64,000 nt of DNA, from NCBI RefSeq assembly GCF_026342355.1, contig NZ_JAPEMV010000005.1, positions 248,001 through 312,000 on the forward strand. Direction: 5' to 3'. Source of the stretch: Streptomyces sp. NBC_00249 (GTDB taxonomy: Bacteria > Actinomycetota > Actinomycetes > Streptomycetales > Streptomycetaceae). The notes under the pieces are model-generated. The model worked only from the letters and a program-made list of their open reading frames with translations. It was not told the origin of the DNA and ran no database searches. Positions 1-7,999 of this stretch are shown here, piece by piece. Within the stretch, counting starts at the first letter, position 1, and each line of letters begins with the position of its first letter. Both the position numbers and the translations under genes were made by a program.

Positions 1-2
1 CC

Positions 3-725
3 TTCTACCGGGCCTCCGACGACCCCGCGGTGAAGGTGGTCGTCCTCGCCGGGGCCGGCGCGCACTTCTCCGCCGGCCACGACATCGGCACCCCCGGGCG
101 CGACGCCCACCTGCCCTTCGAACGCCGCGCCGGACTGTGGTGGGACCACTCCACCCGCTCCGGCGCCGAATCCCGCTTCGCCCGCGAGTCCGAGGTGTAC
201 CTCGGGATGTGCCGGCGCTGGCGGGAACTGCCCAAGCCGGTCATCGCCTCCGTCCAGGGGGCGTGCGTGGCCGGCGGGCTGATGCTGGCCTGGGTCTGCG
301 ACCTGATCGTGGCGAGCGAGGACGCCTTCTTCGCGGACCCGGTGGTGCGGATGGGCATCCCCGGCGTCGAGTACTTCGCGCACCCGTGGGCCATGCCGCC
401 CCGGATCGCCAAGGAGTTCCTGTACACCGGCGACCGGATGCCCGCCCGGCGGGCGTACGAGATCGGCATGGTCAACCGGGTCGTCGAGCCGGGCGAACTC
501 GCGGCCGCCACCGAGCTGCTGGCCCTGCGGATCGCCGAGATGCCCTCCTTCGGGCTGGCCCTGACCAAGCGGGCCGTCAACCAGGCCGAGGACCTCCAGG
601 GCCTGCACACCGGCATGGACTCGGTGTTCGGCCTGCACCACCTCGCGCACGCGCACAACGCCGAAACGGCGTCCGACCCGCTCGGCGGCGTGGACGTCGC
701 CGCCATGAAGGAGGCGAACCGCTGA
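3..725 (+). CDS. Enoyl-CoA hydratase/isomerase family protein (5' end outside window)
   Basis: Crotonase-fold enzyme of acyl-CoA metabolism. The reading frame is open from the window edge, so the true start lies upstream; the first possible in-window start, the GTG at 30, is internal (it reads as Val in the sequence DDPAVKVVVLAGAG). The oxyanion-hole motif HFSAGHD and the second glycine-rich loop VQGACVAGGLMLAW are both present. At the place where classical hydratases carry a catalytic Glu (GQPEI), this protein reads ADPVV, so the usual hydratase chemistry is uncertain. The stop overlaps the start of the following acyl-CoA dehydrogenase by one base (TGATG), so the two are co-translated. Confidence 0.9.
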   Translation, partial: FYRASDDPAVKVVVLAGAGAHFSAGHDIGTPGRDAHLPFERRAGLWWDHSTRSGAESRFARESEVYLGMCRRWRELPKPVIASVQGACVAGGLMLAWVCDLIVASEDAFFADPVVRMGIPGVEYFAHPWAMPPRIAKEFLYTGDRMPARRAYEIGMVNRVVEPGELAAATELLALRIAEMPSFGLALTKRAVNQAEDLQGLHTGMDSVFGLHHLAHAHNAETASDPLGGVDVAAMKEANR

Positions 726-1870
726 TGGACCTCGCCCACGCTCAGGACGTGGAGGACTTCCAGGCCGAGGCCCGCGCCTGGCTGCGCGCACACGTGCCGC
801 CCCGGCCGCTGCCCTCCCTGGAGACGGCCGAGGGCTTCGAGGCCCACCGCGAGTGGGAGGCCCGGCTGCACGCCGGCCGCTGGTCTGCGGTGTCCTGGCC
901 CGAGCAGTACGGGGGCCGGGGCGTCGACATCGAACGGTGGCTCGTCTTCGAGGAGGAGTACTGGGCGGCGGGCGCCCCCGGCCGGGTCTCGCAGAACGGC
1001 ATCAACCTCCTCGCCCCCACCCTCTTCGACCACGCGACGGACGAGCAGCGCGCCCGCGTCCTGCCCTCCATGGCGAGCGGCGAGGTGATCTGGGCCCAGG
1101 CCTGGTCCGAACCGGAGGCGGGCTCCGACCTGGCCTCCCTGAAGTCCCGGGCCGTGCGCACCGACGGCGGCTGGCTGCTGTCCGGGCAGAAGACCTGGTC
1201 CTCGCGGGCCGCCTTCGCCGACCGGGCCTTCGGCATCTTCCGCACCGACCCGGACACCCCCAAACCCCACCAGGGCCTGACGTACCTGATGTTCGGCCTG
1301 CGGGCGCCCGGGGTGACGGTACGGCCCATCGGCCGGCTCGACGGCAAGCCCGCCTTCGCGGAGCTCTTCCTCGACCAGGTCTTCGTACCGGACGAGGACG
1401 TCATCGGGGAGCCCGGACAGGGCTGGCGGATCGCCATGTCGACCACCGGGAACGAGCGGGGGCTGACCCTGCGCTCCCCCGGCCGTTTCCTGGCCGCCGC
1501 CGACCGGCTCGTCTCGCTGTGGGAGGCCGCCGGGGACCCCTCGGACACCGCGCTGCGCGACCGGGTCGCGGACGCGGTGGTCGGGGCGCGCGCCTACGAG
1601 CTGTTCACCTGGGCGGGCGCCACCCGCTTCGCGGCGGGCGGGGCCATCGGCGCCGAGTCCAGCCTGAACAAGCTGTTCTGGTCCCAGTACGACATCGCCC
1701 TGCACGAGACCGCCCTGGACCTGCTGGGCGCCGACGCCGAGCTCGCGGAGGGCCCCTGGGCCGAGCCGTGGGTGTTCTCCCTGGCCGGACCGATCTACGC
1801 GGGCACCAACGAGATCCAGCGCGACATCATCGCCGAGCGGCTGCTCGGCCTCCCGAAGGGCCGCCGCTGA
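725..1870 (+). CDS. Acyl-CoA dehydrogenase, large-type subunit (FadE-like)
   Basis: A 381-aa FAD-dependent acyl-CoA dehydrogenase, introducing an alpha-beta double bond into an acyl-CoA. The N-terminal helical domain is followed by the middle beta domain with WAQAWSEPEAGSDL (flavin-contact region) and a C-terminal helical domain ending in the YAGTNEIQRDIIAERLLG signature. ATG at 725 overlaps the upstream stop by one base, and its own stop overlaps the next dehydrogenase start in the same TGATG way. A full-length subunit paired with a shorter homologue resembles the heteromeric FadE pairs of actinobacterial steroid side-chain degradation; the substrate here is not known. Confidence 0.93.
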   Translation: MDLAHAQDVEDFQAEARAWLRAHVPPRPLPSLETAEGFEAHREWEARLHAGRWSAVSWPEQYGGRGVDIERWLVFEEEYWAAGAPGRVSQNGINLLAPTLFDHATDEQRARVLPSMASGEVIWAQAWSEPEAGSDLASLKSRAVRTDGGWLLSGQKTWSSRAAFADRAFGIFRTDPDTPKPHQGLTYLMFGLRAPGVTVRPIGRLDGKPAFAELFLDQVFVPDEDVIGEPGQGWRIAMSTTGNERGLTLRSPGRFLAAADRLVSLWEAAGDPSDTALRDRVADAVVGARAYELFTWAGATRFAAGGAIGAESSLNKLFWSQYDIALHETALDLLGADAELAEGPWAEPWVFSLAGPIYAGTNEIQRDIIAERLLGLPKGRR

Positions 1871-2853
1871 TGCGCTTCCAGCCGACCGAGGAACAGTCGG
1901 ACTTCGCCCGTACCCTGCGCTCCCTGCTCGGCGCCGCCGACGTCCCGGCGACGGTACGGGCCTGGGCGGACGGCGACCACGCGCCCGGGCTGGCCCTGTG
2001 GTCCCGGCTCGCGGACACCGGCCTCTTCGCACTGGCCGCGCCCGAGGAGCACGACGGCCTCGGCCCTCTCCCGGTGGAACTCGCCCTCGCCTTCGTGGAG
2101 CTGGGGCGGGCCGGGGTGCCGGGGCCGGTGGTGGAGCACGCGGCGGCCGTCGTCCTGCTGGCGGCGCTCGGCGACGGGGCGGTCGCGAAACGCTTCCTCC
2201 CCGGGCTGCTGGCGGGCGGGGCCCTGGCCACGCTGACCCTGCCGGACGGATCCCCGTACGCCCTGGACGCGGACGCGGCGACGTACCGCCTCACGGTGTC
2301 GGCGGCGGGCGAACTGCGCCTCGCACCCGGCGGCGGGCAGCCCCTGGCCTCCCTCGACCCGGCCCGCCGGCTGAGCACCCCGCAGCCCGGCGGGGAACTC
2401 CTCGCGGCGGGCCCGGCCGTCACGGCGGCGGCGGGAACGGCCCTGCGCTGGGCGCGGCTGCTGACGGCCGCCCAGTGCCTGGGCGTCGGCGAGGCCCTGC
2501 TCTCCCGGACGGTGGAGTACGCGAAGCAGCGCACCCAGTTCGGCACGCCCATCGGCACCTTCCAGGCGGTCAAGCACCGGCTGGCCGACACCCTGCTGGC
2601 CCTGGAGTTCGCCCGGCCGCTGCTGTGGGCGGCGGCGCTGTCCCTGGAGCCGGGCGAGGTGGCGGCGGCAAAGCTCACCGCCGGCGAGGCGGCGTACGGG
2701 GCGGCGCTGACGGCGCTCCAACTGCACGGCGCGGTCGGCTACACGCAGGAACTGGACCTCTCCCTGTGGCTGCGCAAGTCCCGCCCCCTGCGCGACGCCT
2801 GGGGCACCCCGTCGGCCTGCCGGGCGGAGGTCCTTCAGCCGCGGGTGCGGTAG
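1870..2853 (+). CDS. Acyl-CoA dehydrogenase, small-type subunit (FadE-like)
   Basis: A 327-aa acyl-CoA dehydrogenase homologue, shorter than the usual 380 aa. The C-terminal domain is clear (RTQFGTPIGTFQAVKHRLAD, then LHGAVGYTQE), but the middle beta domain is reduced and the YxGTNEIQR ending seen in the upstream partner is absent. Start ATG overlaps the upstream stop by one base. The likely role is the second subunit of an alpha2-beta2 type dehydrogenase with the product of 725-1870; this is inferred from pairing and size. Its 3' end overlaps the convergent membrane-protein gene by 19 bases. Confidence 0.9.
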   Translation: MRFQPTEEQSDFARTLRSLLGAADVPATVRAWADGDHAPGLALWSRLADTGLFALAAPEEHDGLGPLPVELALAFVELGRAGVPGPVVEHAAAVVLLAALGDGAVAKRFLPGLLAGGALATLTLPDGSPYALDADAATYRLTVSAAGELRLAPGGGQPLASLDPARRLSTPQPGGELLAAGPAVTAAAGTALRWARLLTAAQCLGVGEALLSRTVEYAKQRTQFGTPIGTFQAVKHRLADTLLALEFARPLLWAAALSLEPGEVAAAKLTAGEAAYGAALTALQLHGAVGYTQELDLSLWLRKSRPLRDAWGTPSACRAEVLQPRVR

Positions 2854-3191
2854 TAGGTCGCCAGGGCGGTGTTCACCAGCACGATCCCGCCGAACCACAG
2901 GGCCCCGGCCCGCCACCCGACCGCGTACAGCGCGAGGGTGGCGGCCCCGAACACCACGGCCTTGACGGCGAGCTGGGCGACGAGCGGAACGGCGTAGGTG
3001 GCCTTGGGTGCGGCGAAGGCACCCCACAGCACGCCGGCGGCGACCGGAGCGGCCACCGCGAGCCCGATGGACCAGACTCTGCCGATGTCCCGCGTCCAGC
3101 CCCACCGGGCCAGGGCGGCGAGGGCCCCGAGCTCCAGGAGGAAGGCGAGGCCCTCGTTGACTATGAAGAAGAAGCGCAGGGTGGAATTCAT
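2835..3191 (-). CDS. YrdB-like (DUF2568) small membrane protein
   Basis: A 118-aa hydrophobic protein with about four membrane segments, starting MNSTLRFFFIVNEG and ending YYRTRG. The polar FFFIVNEGLAFLLELG opening and the AAPKATY loop match the DUF2568/YrdB family of unknown function. It is monocistronic and convergent with the dehydrogenase pair, overlapping its end by 19 bases. Function is not known. Confidence 0.8.
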   Translation of the reverse strand: MNSTLRFFFIVNEGLAFLLELGALAALARWGWTRDIGRVWSIGLAVAAPVAAGVLWGAFAAPKATYAVPLVAQLAVKAVVFGAATLALYAVGWRAGALWFGGIVLVNTALATYYRTRG

Positions 3192-3247
3192 ACGGCCCAA
3201 CCTCACCGACCCGGGCCGGAGGCGTCCACCGATGGGAAGCCTCCCTG

Positions 3248-3973
3248 TCACATGACGACGACCCGCAGGGTGACCACGTAACTCTCCTCGACCGTCCCGT
3301 CCGGGAAGAGGGGCGCCAGCCTGGCGCGTTCGGCGTCGAGGAAGGCCCGTGTGTCGTCCTCGCCGAGCAGCAGGAAGGCCGAGTGGCTGGCGTGGTTGGA
3401 GAGGTGCGCGGTGAGGGGGATCCGCCGGAACCACCGCACCTCGCGGGTAGTGACGTCGAGGCCCTCCAGGGACTCGCGGGTGGGCAGCCCGGTGGCCCCG
3501 AAGAAGGTGCGGAGCCGCTCGTCCTGCTCGGCGATCCACGGGACGGCGGTGTCCGGGTCGTTCCACCACAGGGCGAGCGCGCCGCCGGGGCGCAGGACGC
3601 GGCGGGCCTCGGGGACGGAGCGGGCGGGGTCGGTCCAGTGCCAGGCCTGCGCGTACGTGAGGAGGTCGAAGCCGCCGGTGGCCAGGGGCAGCCGGTCGCC
3701 GTCCCCGCGCACGAGCGGGATCCGGGGGTGGTGCCGGCGGAACTCGGCGGCCATGCCGTCCCCGGGCTCGACGGCGACGACGTCCGCGCCGCGCGCGTGC
3801 AGCAGGGCGGTGGCGATCCCGGTCCCGGCCCCCACGTCGGCCACCCGGGCGCCGGCGAGCGGCCGGCCGGCGAGTTCCTCGACGGTGTCGAGGAGTTCGG
3901 GCGGATATCCGGGCCGGTAGGCCTGGTACTGCGCGGCGGCGGCGTCGAAGGAACGGGCGCGTGTCGTCGTCAT
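3248..3973 (-). CDS. Class I SAM-dependent methyltransferase
   Basis: A 241-aa protein with a Rossmann-fold methyltransferase domain. Motif I, VADVGAGTGIATALL, lies near residues 43-57, and an acidic residue after VVAVEPGDG follows as expected for SAM ribose binding. Motif post-I/II is seen as FDLLTYAQAWHWTDP and motif III as EARRVLRPGGALALWW. The methyl acceptor cannot be told from sequence. It is transcribed alone, 57 bases from the convergently arranged YrdB-like gene on the same strand. Confidence 0.88.
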   Translation of the reverse strand: MTTTRARSFDAAAAQYQAYRPGYPPELLDTVEELAGRPLAGARVADVGAGTGIATALLHARGADVVAVEPGDGMAAEFRRHHPRIPLVRGDGDRLPLATGGFDLLTYAQAWHWTDPARSVPEARRVLRPGGALALWWNDPDTAVPWIAEQDERLRTFFGATGLPTRESLEGLDVTTREVRWFRRIPLTAHLSNHASHSAFLLLGEDDTRAFLDAERARLAPLFPDGTVEESYVVTLRVVVM

Positions 3974-4019
3974 GGGCCCATTGTTCGCGAGCTCCCGGGC
4001 GCCGGACAGCGTTTGTGCC

Positions 4020-4358
4020 CTACGCGCGGCGCAGGGAGAGGCGCATGAGGGTGGCCGTCTGGAAGAGGAGCAGGACGGCCGTCGCGGCGCGGGCCGCCCA
4101 GGTGCCGGGATCGGTGACCGGCTCCCCGTACGCCTCCCAGGCGGCGGCGCCCGCGAGGGTGGCCCCCACGGCCACGCAGGCGACGAGGAAGCGCCCGGCG
4201 AATTCCGCGGCGGTACCGTGCGGAACGGCCGACCCGAGGACGAACACCCCCAGCAGGACGGGGATCCATGGCACCCCGGCATCACTCAGCAGCAGGACGG
4301 CCGCGGACTCCAAGGCGAGGAGCAGGCAGACGCGCACCAGGAAACCAGGCATGCACAC
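4020..4358 (-). CDS. Hypothetical small membrane protein
   Basis: About 112 aa with four hydrophobic segments (for example LVRVCLLLALESAAVLLL and RFLVACVAVGATLAGAAAW) and a basic C-terminus LMRLSLRRA. The start is uncertain: a GTG at 4358 or an ATG two codons later at 4352; neither has a good Shine-Dalgarno sequence. I do not recognise a family. It lies between the methyltransferase gene and the tRNA-like sequence. Confidence 0.6.
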   Translation of the reverse strand: MCMPGFLVRVCLLLALESAAVLLLSDAGVPWIPVLLGVFVLGSAVPHGTAAEFAGRFLVACVAVGATLAGAAAWEAYGEPVTDPGTWAARAATAVLLLFQTATLMRLSLRRA

Positions 4359-4417
4359 ATCATGCCGGGGAAATCCCGGTGCGCGCCCGGTCCCGGTGTT
4401 TGTAAGATCAACCGCAA

Positions 4418-4491
4418 GCGGGGTCGTAGCACAGAGGTAGTGCGCCTACACAGCATGGAGGAGGACGCCGGTTCGAATCCGGCCGCCCCGC
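4418..4491 (+). tRNA. Atypical tRNA-like gene, isotype uncertain
   Basis: Cloverleaf elements can be read by eye. The acceptor is 4418-4424 with 4485-4491 (seven pairs, one G-U). The D stem is GCAC/GTGC at 4429-4432/4440-4443 with loop AGAGGTA. The anticodon stem is 4445-4449/4457-4461 with one A-G mismatch. The variable region is AGGAC. The T stem is GCCGG/CCGGC at 4467-4471/4479-4483 around a perfect TTCGAAT loop. Odd points: the acceptor-D connector is four bases (CGTA) instead of two, C4484 is unpaired, the anticodon loop ACAGCAT has C instead of U at position 33, and CCA is not encoded. Read literally the anticodon would be AGC (Ala). It may be a degenerate or specialised tRNA. Confidence 0.5.
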
Positions 4492-4493
4492 CC

Positions 4494-5378
4494 TTACTCC
4501 TTTCGCACGGTCCCGGCCAGCCAGGCCGCCGCGCCCGCCAGTGCCGAGCGCGCGGCCGGCAGTGGCAGGCCGAGGAAGCCGTGGAAGACGCCGGGGTGGA
4601 GCCGGACCTCGCAGTCCACCCCCGCCTCCCCCAGCCGGCGCGCGTAGGCCAGCCCCTCGTCGCGCAGCAGGTCGCAGTCGGCGAGGAGGAGCAGGGTGCG
4701 CGGCAGTCCCGACAGGCCGGGGGCCCGGGCGGGCGAGACGTGCGGGTGGGCCGGGTCGCCGCCGTACTGGTCCCAGTACCAGGCCATGTGCGCGGCGGTG
4801 TGGAAGTGCCCGCGCCCGTACGCCGTCACCGACTCGGTGCCCATGGACGCGTCCAGCGGCGGGTACGCCAGCAGCTGCCCGGCGACGAGCCCGGGCGCCC
4901 GCAGCGCGGTCACGGCGGCCAGGTTGCCGCCGCTGGAGTCCCCGGCGACCACCACGCGCCCGGGGTCGCAGCCCAGTGCCCGCGCCTCGGCCCGCGCCCA
5001 CAGCAGGACGCCCAGCGCGTCGTCGCAGGCGGCCGGCCAGGGGTGTTCCGGGGCCAGCCGGTAGTCGGCCGAGACGACCACCGCCCCCGAGGCCGCGGCC
5101 AGTTCACGGCACAGGGCGTCGTGCGTGTCGAGCCCGCACATCACCCACCCGCCGCCGTGGAAGTACACGGCGAGCGGCCGCCCCGCGGCCCCGGGTGCGG
5201 GGTCGTAGACCCGTACGGGCACGCCCGAGGCGACCGTGTCGTACACGGAGGCCACCTCCGGCCCCGGCGGGCCGGCCACCTCGGCCGCGGCCCGCAGGGC
5301 GTCCACGTCGCCGGGGCCGGGGAAGCCCGCCGTCATGGCGTCGCACAGCCGCCGCGCGGCGGGGGAAAGGGCGCTCAT
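4494..5378 (-). CDS. Alpha/beta hydrolase, hormone-sensitive-lipase family esterase
   Basis: A 294-aa carboxylesterase. The oxyanion-hole motif HGGGW is at residues 74-78, and the nucleophile elbow GDSSGG at 146-151 places the catalytic Ser at 148. The Asp of the triad is expected in LLLADCDLLRDEG, and the His in LHPGVFHGFLG near the C-terminus. It acts on ester bonds of small to medium acyl substrates. The start ATG at 5378 overlaps the end of the SDR gene by four bases (ATGA), so it is translationally coupled. With the SDR and LLM oxidoreductase upstream it forms a three-gene unit, suggesting a role in degrading an oxygenated ester or lactone. Confidence 0.9.
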   Translation of the reverse strand: MSALSPAARRLCDAMTAGFPGPGDVDALRAAAEVAGPPGPEVASVYDTVASGVPVRVYDPAPGAAGRPLAVYFHGGGWVMCGLDTHDALCRELAAASGAVVVSADYRLAPEHPWPAACDDALGVLLWARAEARALGCDPGRVVVAGDSSGGNLAAVTALRAPGLVAGQLLAYPPLDASMGTESVTAYGRGHFHTAAHMAWYWDQYGGDPAHPHVSPARAPGLSGLPRTLLLLADCDLLRDEGLAYARRLGEAGVDCEVRLHPGVFHGFLGLPLPAARSALAGAAAWLAGTVRKE

Positions 5379-6103
5379 CCGGCCGTCATCCCGCCGTCGA
5401 CGGCGAACTCGGTGCCCGTCACGTACGAGGAGGCGTCCGAGCACAGGAACAGCACCAGCTCCCCGACCTCGCGCGGCCGCCCCATCCGCCCCAGCGGTAC
5501 GTGCGACCAGTCCCGGCCCGCGACCGCCTCGGCGACCATCGGCGTGTCGATGGCCCCCGGGTGCACCGAGTTGACCCGGATGCCGTCCCCGGCGAGGTCC
5601 AGGGCGCTGGAGCGGGTCAGGCCGCGCAGGGCGAACTTGGTGGACCCGTAGGCCGCGTGGCCCGGTATCCCGACGAGTCCGGCGGTGGAGGAGATGTTGA
5701 CGATCGAGCCGCCGCCGGCGGCGCGCAGGACCGGGGCGACGGCCTGGATGCCGAGGAAGGGGCCCAGCAGGTTGACCCTCAGCAGGGTCTCGAAGCCCTC
5801 CGCGCTCTGCTGCTCGACGTGGGCGGTGCGCCACAGGGCGGCGTTGTTGACCAGTGCCGAGACGGTGCCGAAGGCGGCGACCGCCTCGCGGACCACACCG
5901 GCCCAGCTGTCGGCGTCGGCGACGTCGTGGCGCACGTACAGGCCCTGCGCGCCGAGGGAGGCGGCGACCGCCCGGCCTTCCTCCTCGCGGATGTCGGTGA
6001 CGACGACCCGCGCCCCCGCCTCCGCGCACAGCCGGGCTTCGGCGGCGCCCTGGCCGCGTCCGGCGCCGGTGATGACGACGACCTTTCCGTCGAGGGAGAT
6101 CAC
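5375..6103 (-). CDS. Short-chain dehydrogenase/reductase
   Basis: A 242-aa classical SDR. The cofactor motif TGAGRGQG is at residues 12-19, NNAAL is at 86-90, and the catalytic Ser139-Tyr152-Lys156 set lies in NISSTAGLVGIPGHAAYGSTK. An acidic residue after the second strand (VVVTDIREEEG) suggests NAD(H) rather than NADP(H). Its stop overlaps the esterase start by four bases, and only three bases separate it from the LLM oxidoreductase upstream. Probably oxidises or reduces an alcohol or ketone in the same pathway. Confidence 0.92.
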   Translation of the reverse strand: MISLDGKVVVITGAGRGQGAAEARLCAEAGARVVVTDIREEEGRAVAASLGAQGLYVRHDVADADSWAGVVREAVAAFGTVSALVNNAALWRTAHVEQQSAEGFETLLRVNLLGPFLGIQAVAPVLRAAGGGSIVNISSTAGLVGIPGHAAYGSTKFALRGLTRSSALDLAGDGIRVNSVHPGAIDTPMVAEAVAGRDWSHVPLGRMGRPREVGELVLFLCSDASSYVTGTEFAVDGGMTAG

Positions 6104-6106
6104 GGT

Positions 6107-7258
6107 TCAGGCCTCCTGTCCCGGCTGCCCGGCTTCCCGCTGTTCCAGCTCGCGGAAGTGCGGGATGACCTTCTCGCCCCACTGCCGGATGGTCTCCATG
6201 CAGGCCTCCTGCGGCACGGTGCCCATCTGGATCAGGCACATCACCTCGTCGACGCCGATCTCGCGGAGCTGTTCCACGTAGGCGATGGCCGTCTCGGCGC
6301 TGCCGTAGGCGTGCTCGGCGTTGTAGGTGCCTGTGTCCACGGGGCGGGCGGGGATGTTCGCCCCGTGCAGCCGGGCGACGAGCTCCTCGCGGCCCCGGTC
6401 GAGGGCTCCGACGTGGTCCTCGTCCTCGGCGTGGCCGGTGGGTTCGGGGCCGTTGCCGTACCAGTGGGCGATGGACTCGGCGAAGAAGCGCTGGCCGCGC
6501 GTGCCCAGGCGCAGTGCGCGGTCGGCGTCGTCGAGGACGATCGTGGGGCAGAGGGCGGAGAGGTGGTCGTTGGCCCGGTCCGAGACGAGGCGCCCGCCGG
6601 TGCGGGTGGCGATGGCCTCGTCGTAGACCTTGCGCATCGCGCGGACGTCGTCGGCGCCGGCGAAGCCCATCACCAGGGCTCCGATGCCCAGTTCGGCGGC
6701 GAGCTTGAGGGTGTCGTGCTTGGAGCAGGCCATGAAGAGCGGCGGGTGGGGGTCCTGGACCGGGCGGGGCAGGATCGCGCCGGGGCCGATGTCGATCGAG
6801 CCGTGCCACTCGAAGACGGGCTCCTTCCAGGCGGAGGAGAAGATCCGCAGCGCCTCTTCCATCTGCGGGTAGGTGTCCTCGGGCCTGACCCCGTACATGG
6901 ACATCTCCTGGCGGGTGGCGCCGCGCCCGGCGCCGATGTCGACACGGCCGCCGGAGAGGACGTCGAGCATGGCGGCGCGTTCGGCGACGCGGACGGGGTG
7001 CTGGTAGCCGAAGGGCATGGTGACCACGCCGTGGCCGATGCGGATCTTCCGGGTGCGGGCGGCGACCCAGGTCAGGAAGATCTCGGAGGCGCTCATGTGG
7101 GCGTACTGGGTCAGGGAGTGGTGTTCCACGGCCCAGATCCGGTCGAAGCCCATCTCCTCGGCGAAGACGGCCTGTTCGACGCAGTCGTGGATGACCTGGC
7201 GTTCACGTTCGGGGGTGGGGTCGACGAGTTGCGCCTCGAAGATCATCGAGAACTTCAC
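6107..7258 (-). CDS. LLM-class flavin-dependent oxidoreductase (luciferase-like monooxygenase)
   Basis: A 383-aa bacterial luciferase-family protein with a TIM-barrel. Recognisable parts are the N-terminal strand MKFSMIFEAQL, the FDRIWAVEHHSLTQYAHMSA segment with the conserved His pair, IRIGHGVVTMPFGYQHPVRVAERAA, and the GGRVDIGAGRG flavin/phosphate loop. Such enzymes use reduced flavin delivered by a separate reductase; the flavin reductase at 7888-8523 is an obvious candidate partner. It is the first gene of a unit with the SDR and the esterase. The promoter region is shared with the divergent PadR gene. Confidence 0.92.
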   Translation of the reverse strand: MKFSMIFEAQLVDPTPERERQVIHDCVEQAVFAEEMGFDRIWAVEHHSLTQYAHMSASEIFLTWVAARTRKIRIGHGVVTMPFGYQHPVRVAERAAMLDVLSGGRVDIGAGRGATRQEMSMYGVRPEDTYPQMEEALRIFSSAWKEPVFEWHGSIDIGPGAILPRPVQDPHPPLFMACSKHDTLKLAAELGIGALVMGFAGADDVRAMRKVYDEAIATRTGGRLVSDRANDHLSALCPTIVLDDADRALRLGTRGQRFFAESIAHWYGNGPEPTGHAEDEDHVGALDRGREELVARLHGANIPARPVDTGTYNAEHAYGSAETAIAYVEQLREIGVDEVMCLIQMGTVPQEACMETIRQWGEKVIPHFRELEQREAGQPGQEA

Positions 7259-7299
7259 GGTGGGGTCCCTCCATCCGGCAATCCCTCAGATATTTCGAA

Positions 7300-7317
7300 T
7301 AGGAATACTTCTAGCAG
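7300..7317. promoter_or_regulatory. Candidate operator in the LLM/PadR divergent promoter
   Basis: The sequence TAGGAATACTTCTAGCAG lies in the 111-bp gap between the divergent LLM and PadR genes. It matches the pattern TAGGNATANNNCTANCAG found again at 8575-8592 in the second divergent promoter of this cluster. The core TAGG-N6-TCTA is an imperfect inverted repeat. The role as a PadR binding site is inferred from position and similarity. Confidence 0.35.
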
Positions 7318-7369
7318 TCACACCCCTCGGAGGGAAGGGCTCGCGGGGACCGGTCGTAGACTGCGCTGC

Positions 7370-7999
7370 GTGGCAGACGAGAAGGCAGGCGAAACGAACA
7401 CCCGCACGCTCCCCGCGACCAGCTGGGCGGTGCTCGGGCTGCTCTCCTTCGGGGAGGAGCTCTCCGGCTACGACCTGAAGAAGTGGTCGGACTGGTCCCT
7501 GCGCTTCTTCTACTGGAGCCCCTCCTTCAGCCAGATCTACAGCGAGCTCAAGCGGCTGGAGAAGGCCGGCTACGCCACGTCGCGGATGGTCGCCCAGGAC
7601 ACCGGCACGCGCGACAAGCGGGTGTACCGGATCACCGGCGAGGGCATGGCCGCCGTACGGGAATGGGCGCGCGAGGCGCCGGTCGACCCGCCGGTCCTCA
7701 AGCACGGGCCGATGCTGCGGCTGTGGCTGGGCCACCTGCTGGAGCCGGAGCAGATGCGCGAAGTCCTCGTCCAGCACCAGGAGTTCGCGGAGAAGATGCG
7801 CCGGCGCGCGGTGGCGGACGTGGAGGGCGCCAAGGAGGAGGCGGCGTGGGCGTACCCCACGCTCACCCTCAAGTGGGCGGAGCGGTACTACGCCTCCGAG
7901 CGCGACCTCGCGGCCGCCATGCTCTCGGACCTGGAAGGAATGGCGGTCCCGCCGGGCGCCGAGGGCTCCGGCGCCCCGGAGCGCGGCAAGCGCCCGTAG
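7370..7999 (+). CDS. PadR-family transcriptional regulator
   Basis: A 209-aa regulator with an N-terminal PadR winged helix (residues about 15-95: LPATSWAVLGLLSFGEELSGYDLKKW, then SQIYSELKRLEKAGYATSR) and a C-terminal helical dimerisation region typical of the longer PadR subgroup. The GTG at 7370 starts ADEKAGETN. It is divergent from the LLM oxidoreductase operon and probably controls it and itself. The 3' end overlaps the convergent flavin reductase gene by 112 bases, which is unusually long. Confidence 0.9.
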   Translation: MADEKAGETNTRTLPATSWAVLGLLSFGEELSGYDLKKWSDWSLRFFYWSPSFSQIYSELKRLEKAGYATSRMVAQDTGTRDKRVYRITGEGMAAVREWAREAPVDPPVLKHGPMLRLWLGHLLEPEQMREVLVQHQEFAEKMRRRAVADVEGAKEEAAWAYPTLTLKWAERYYASERDLAAAMLSDLEGMAVPPGAEGSGAPERGKRP

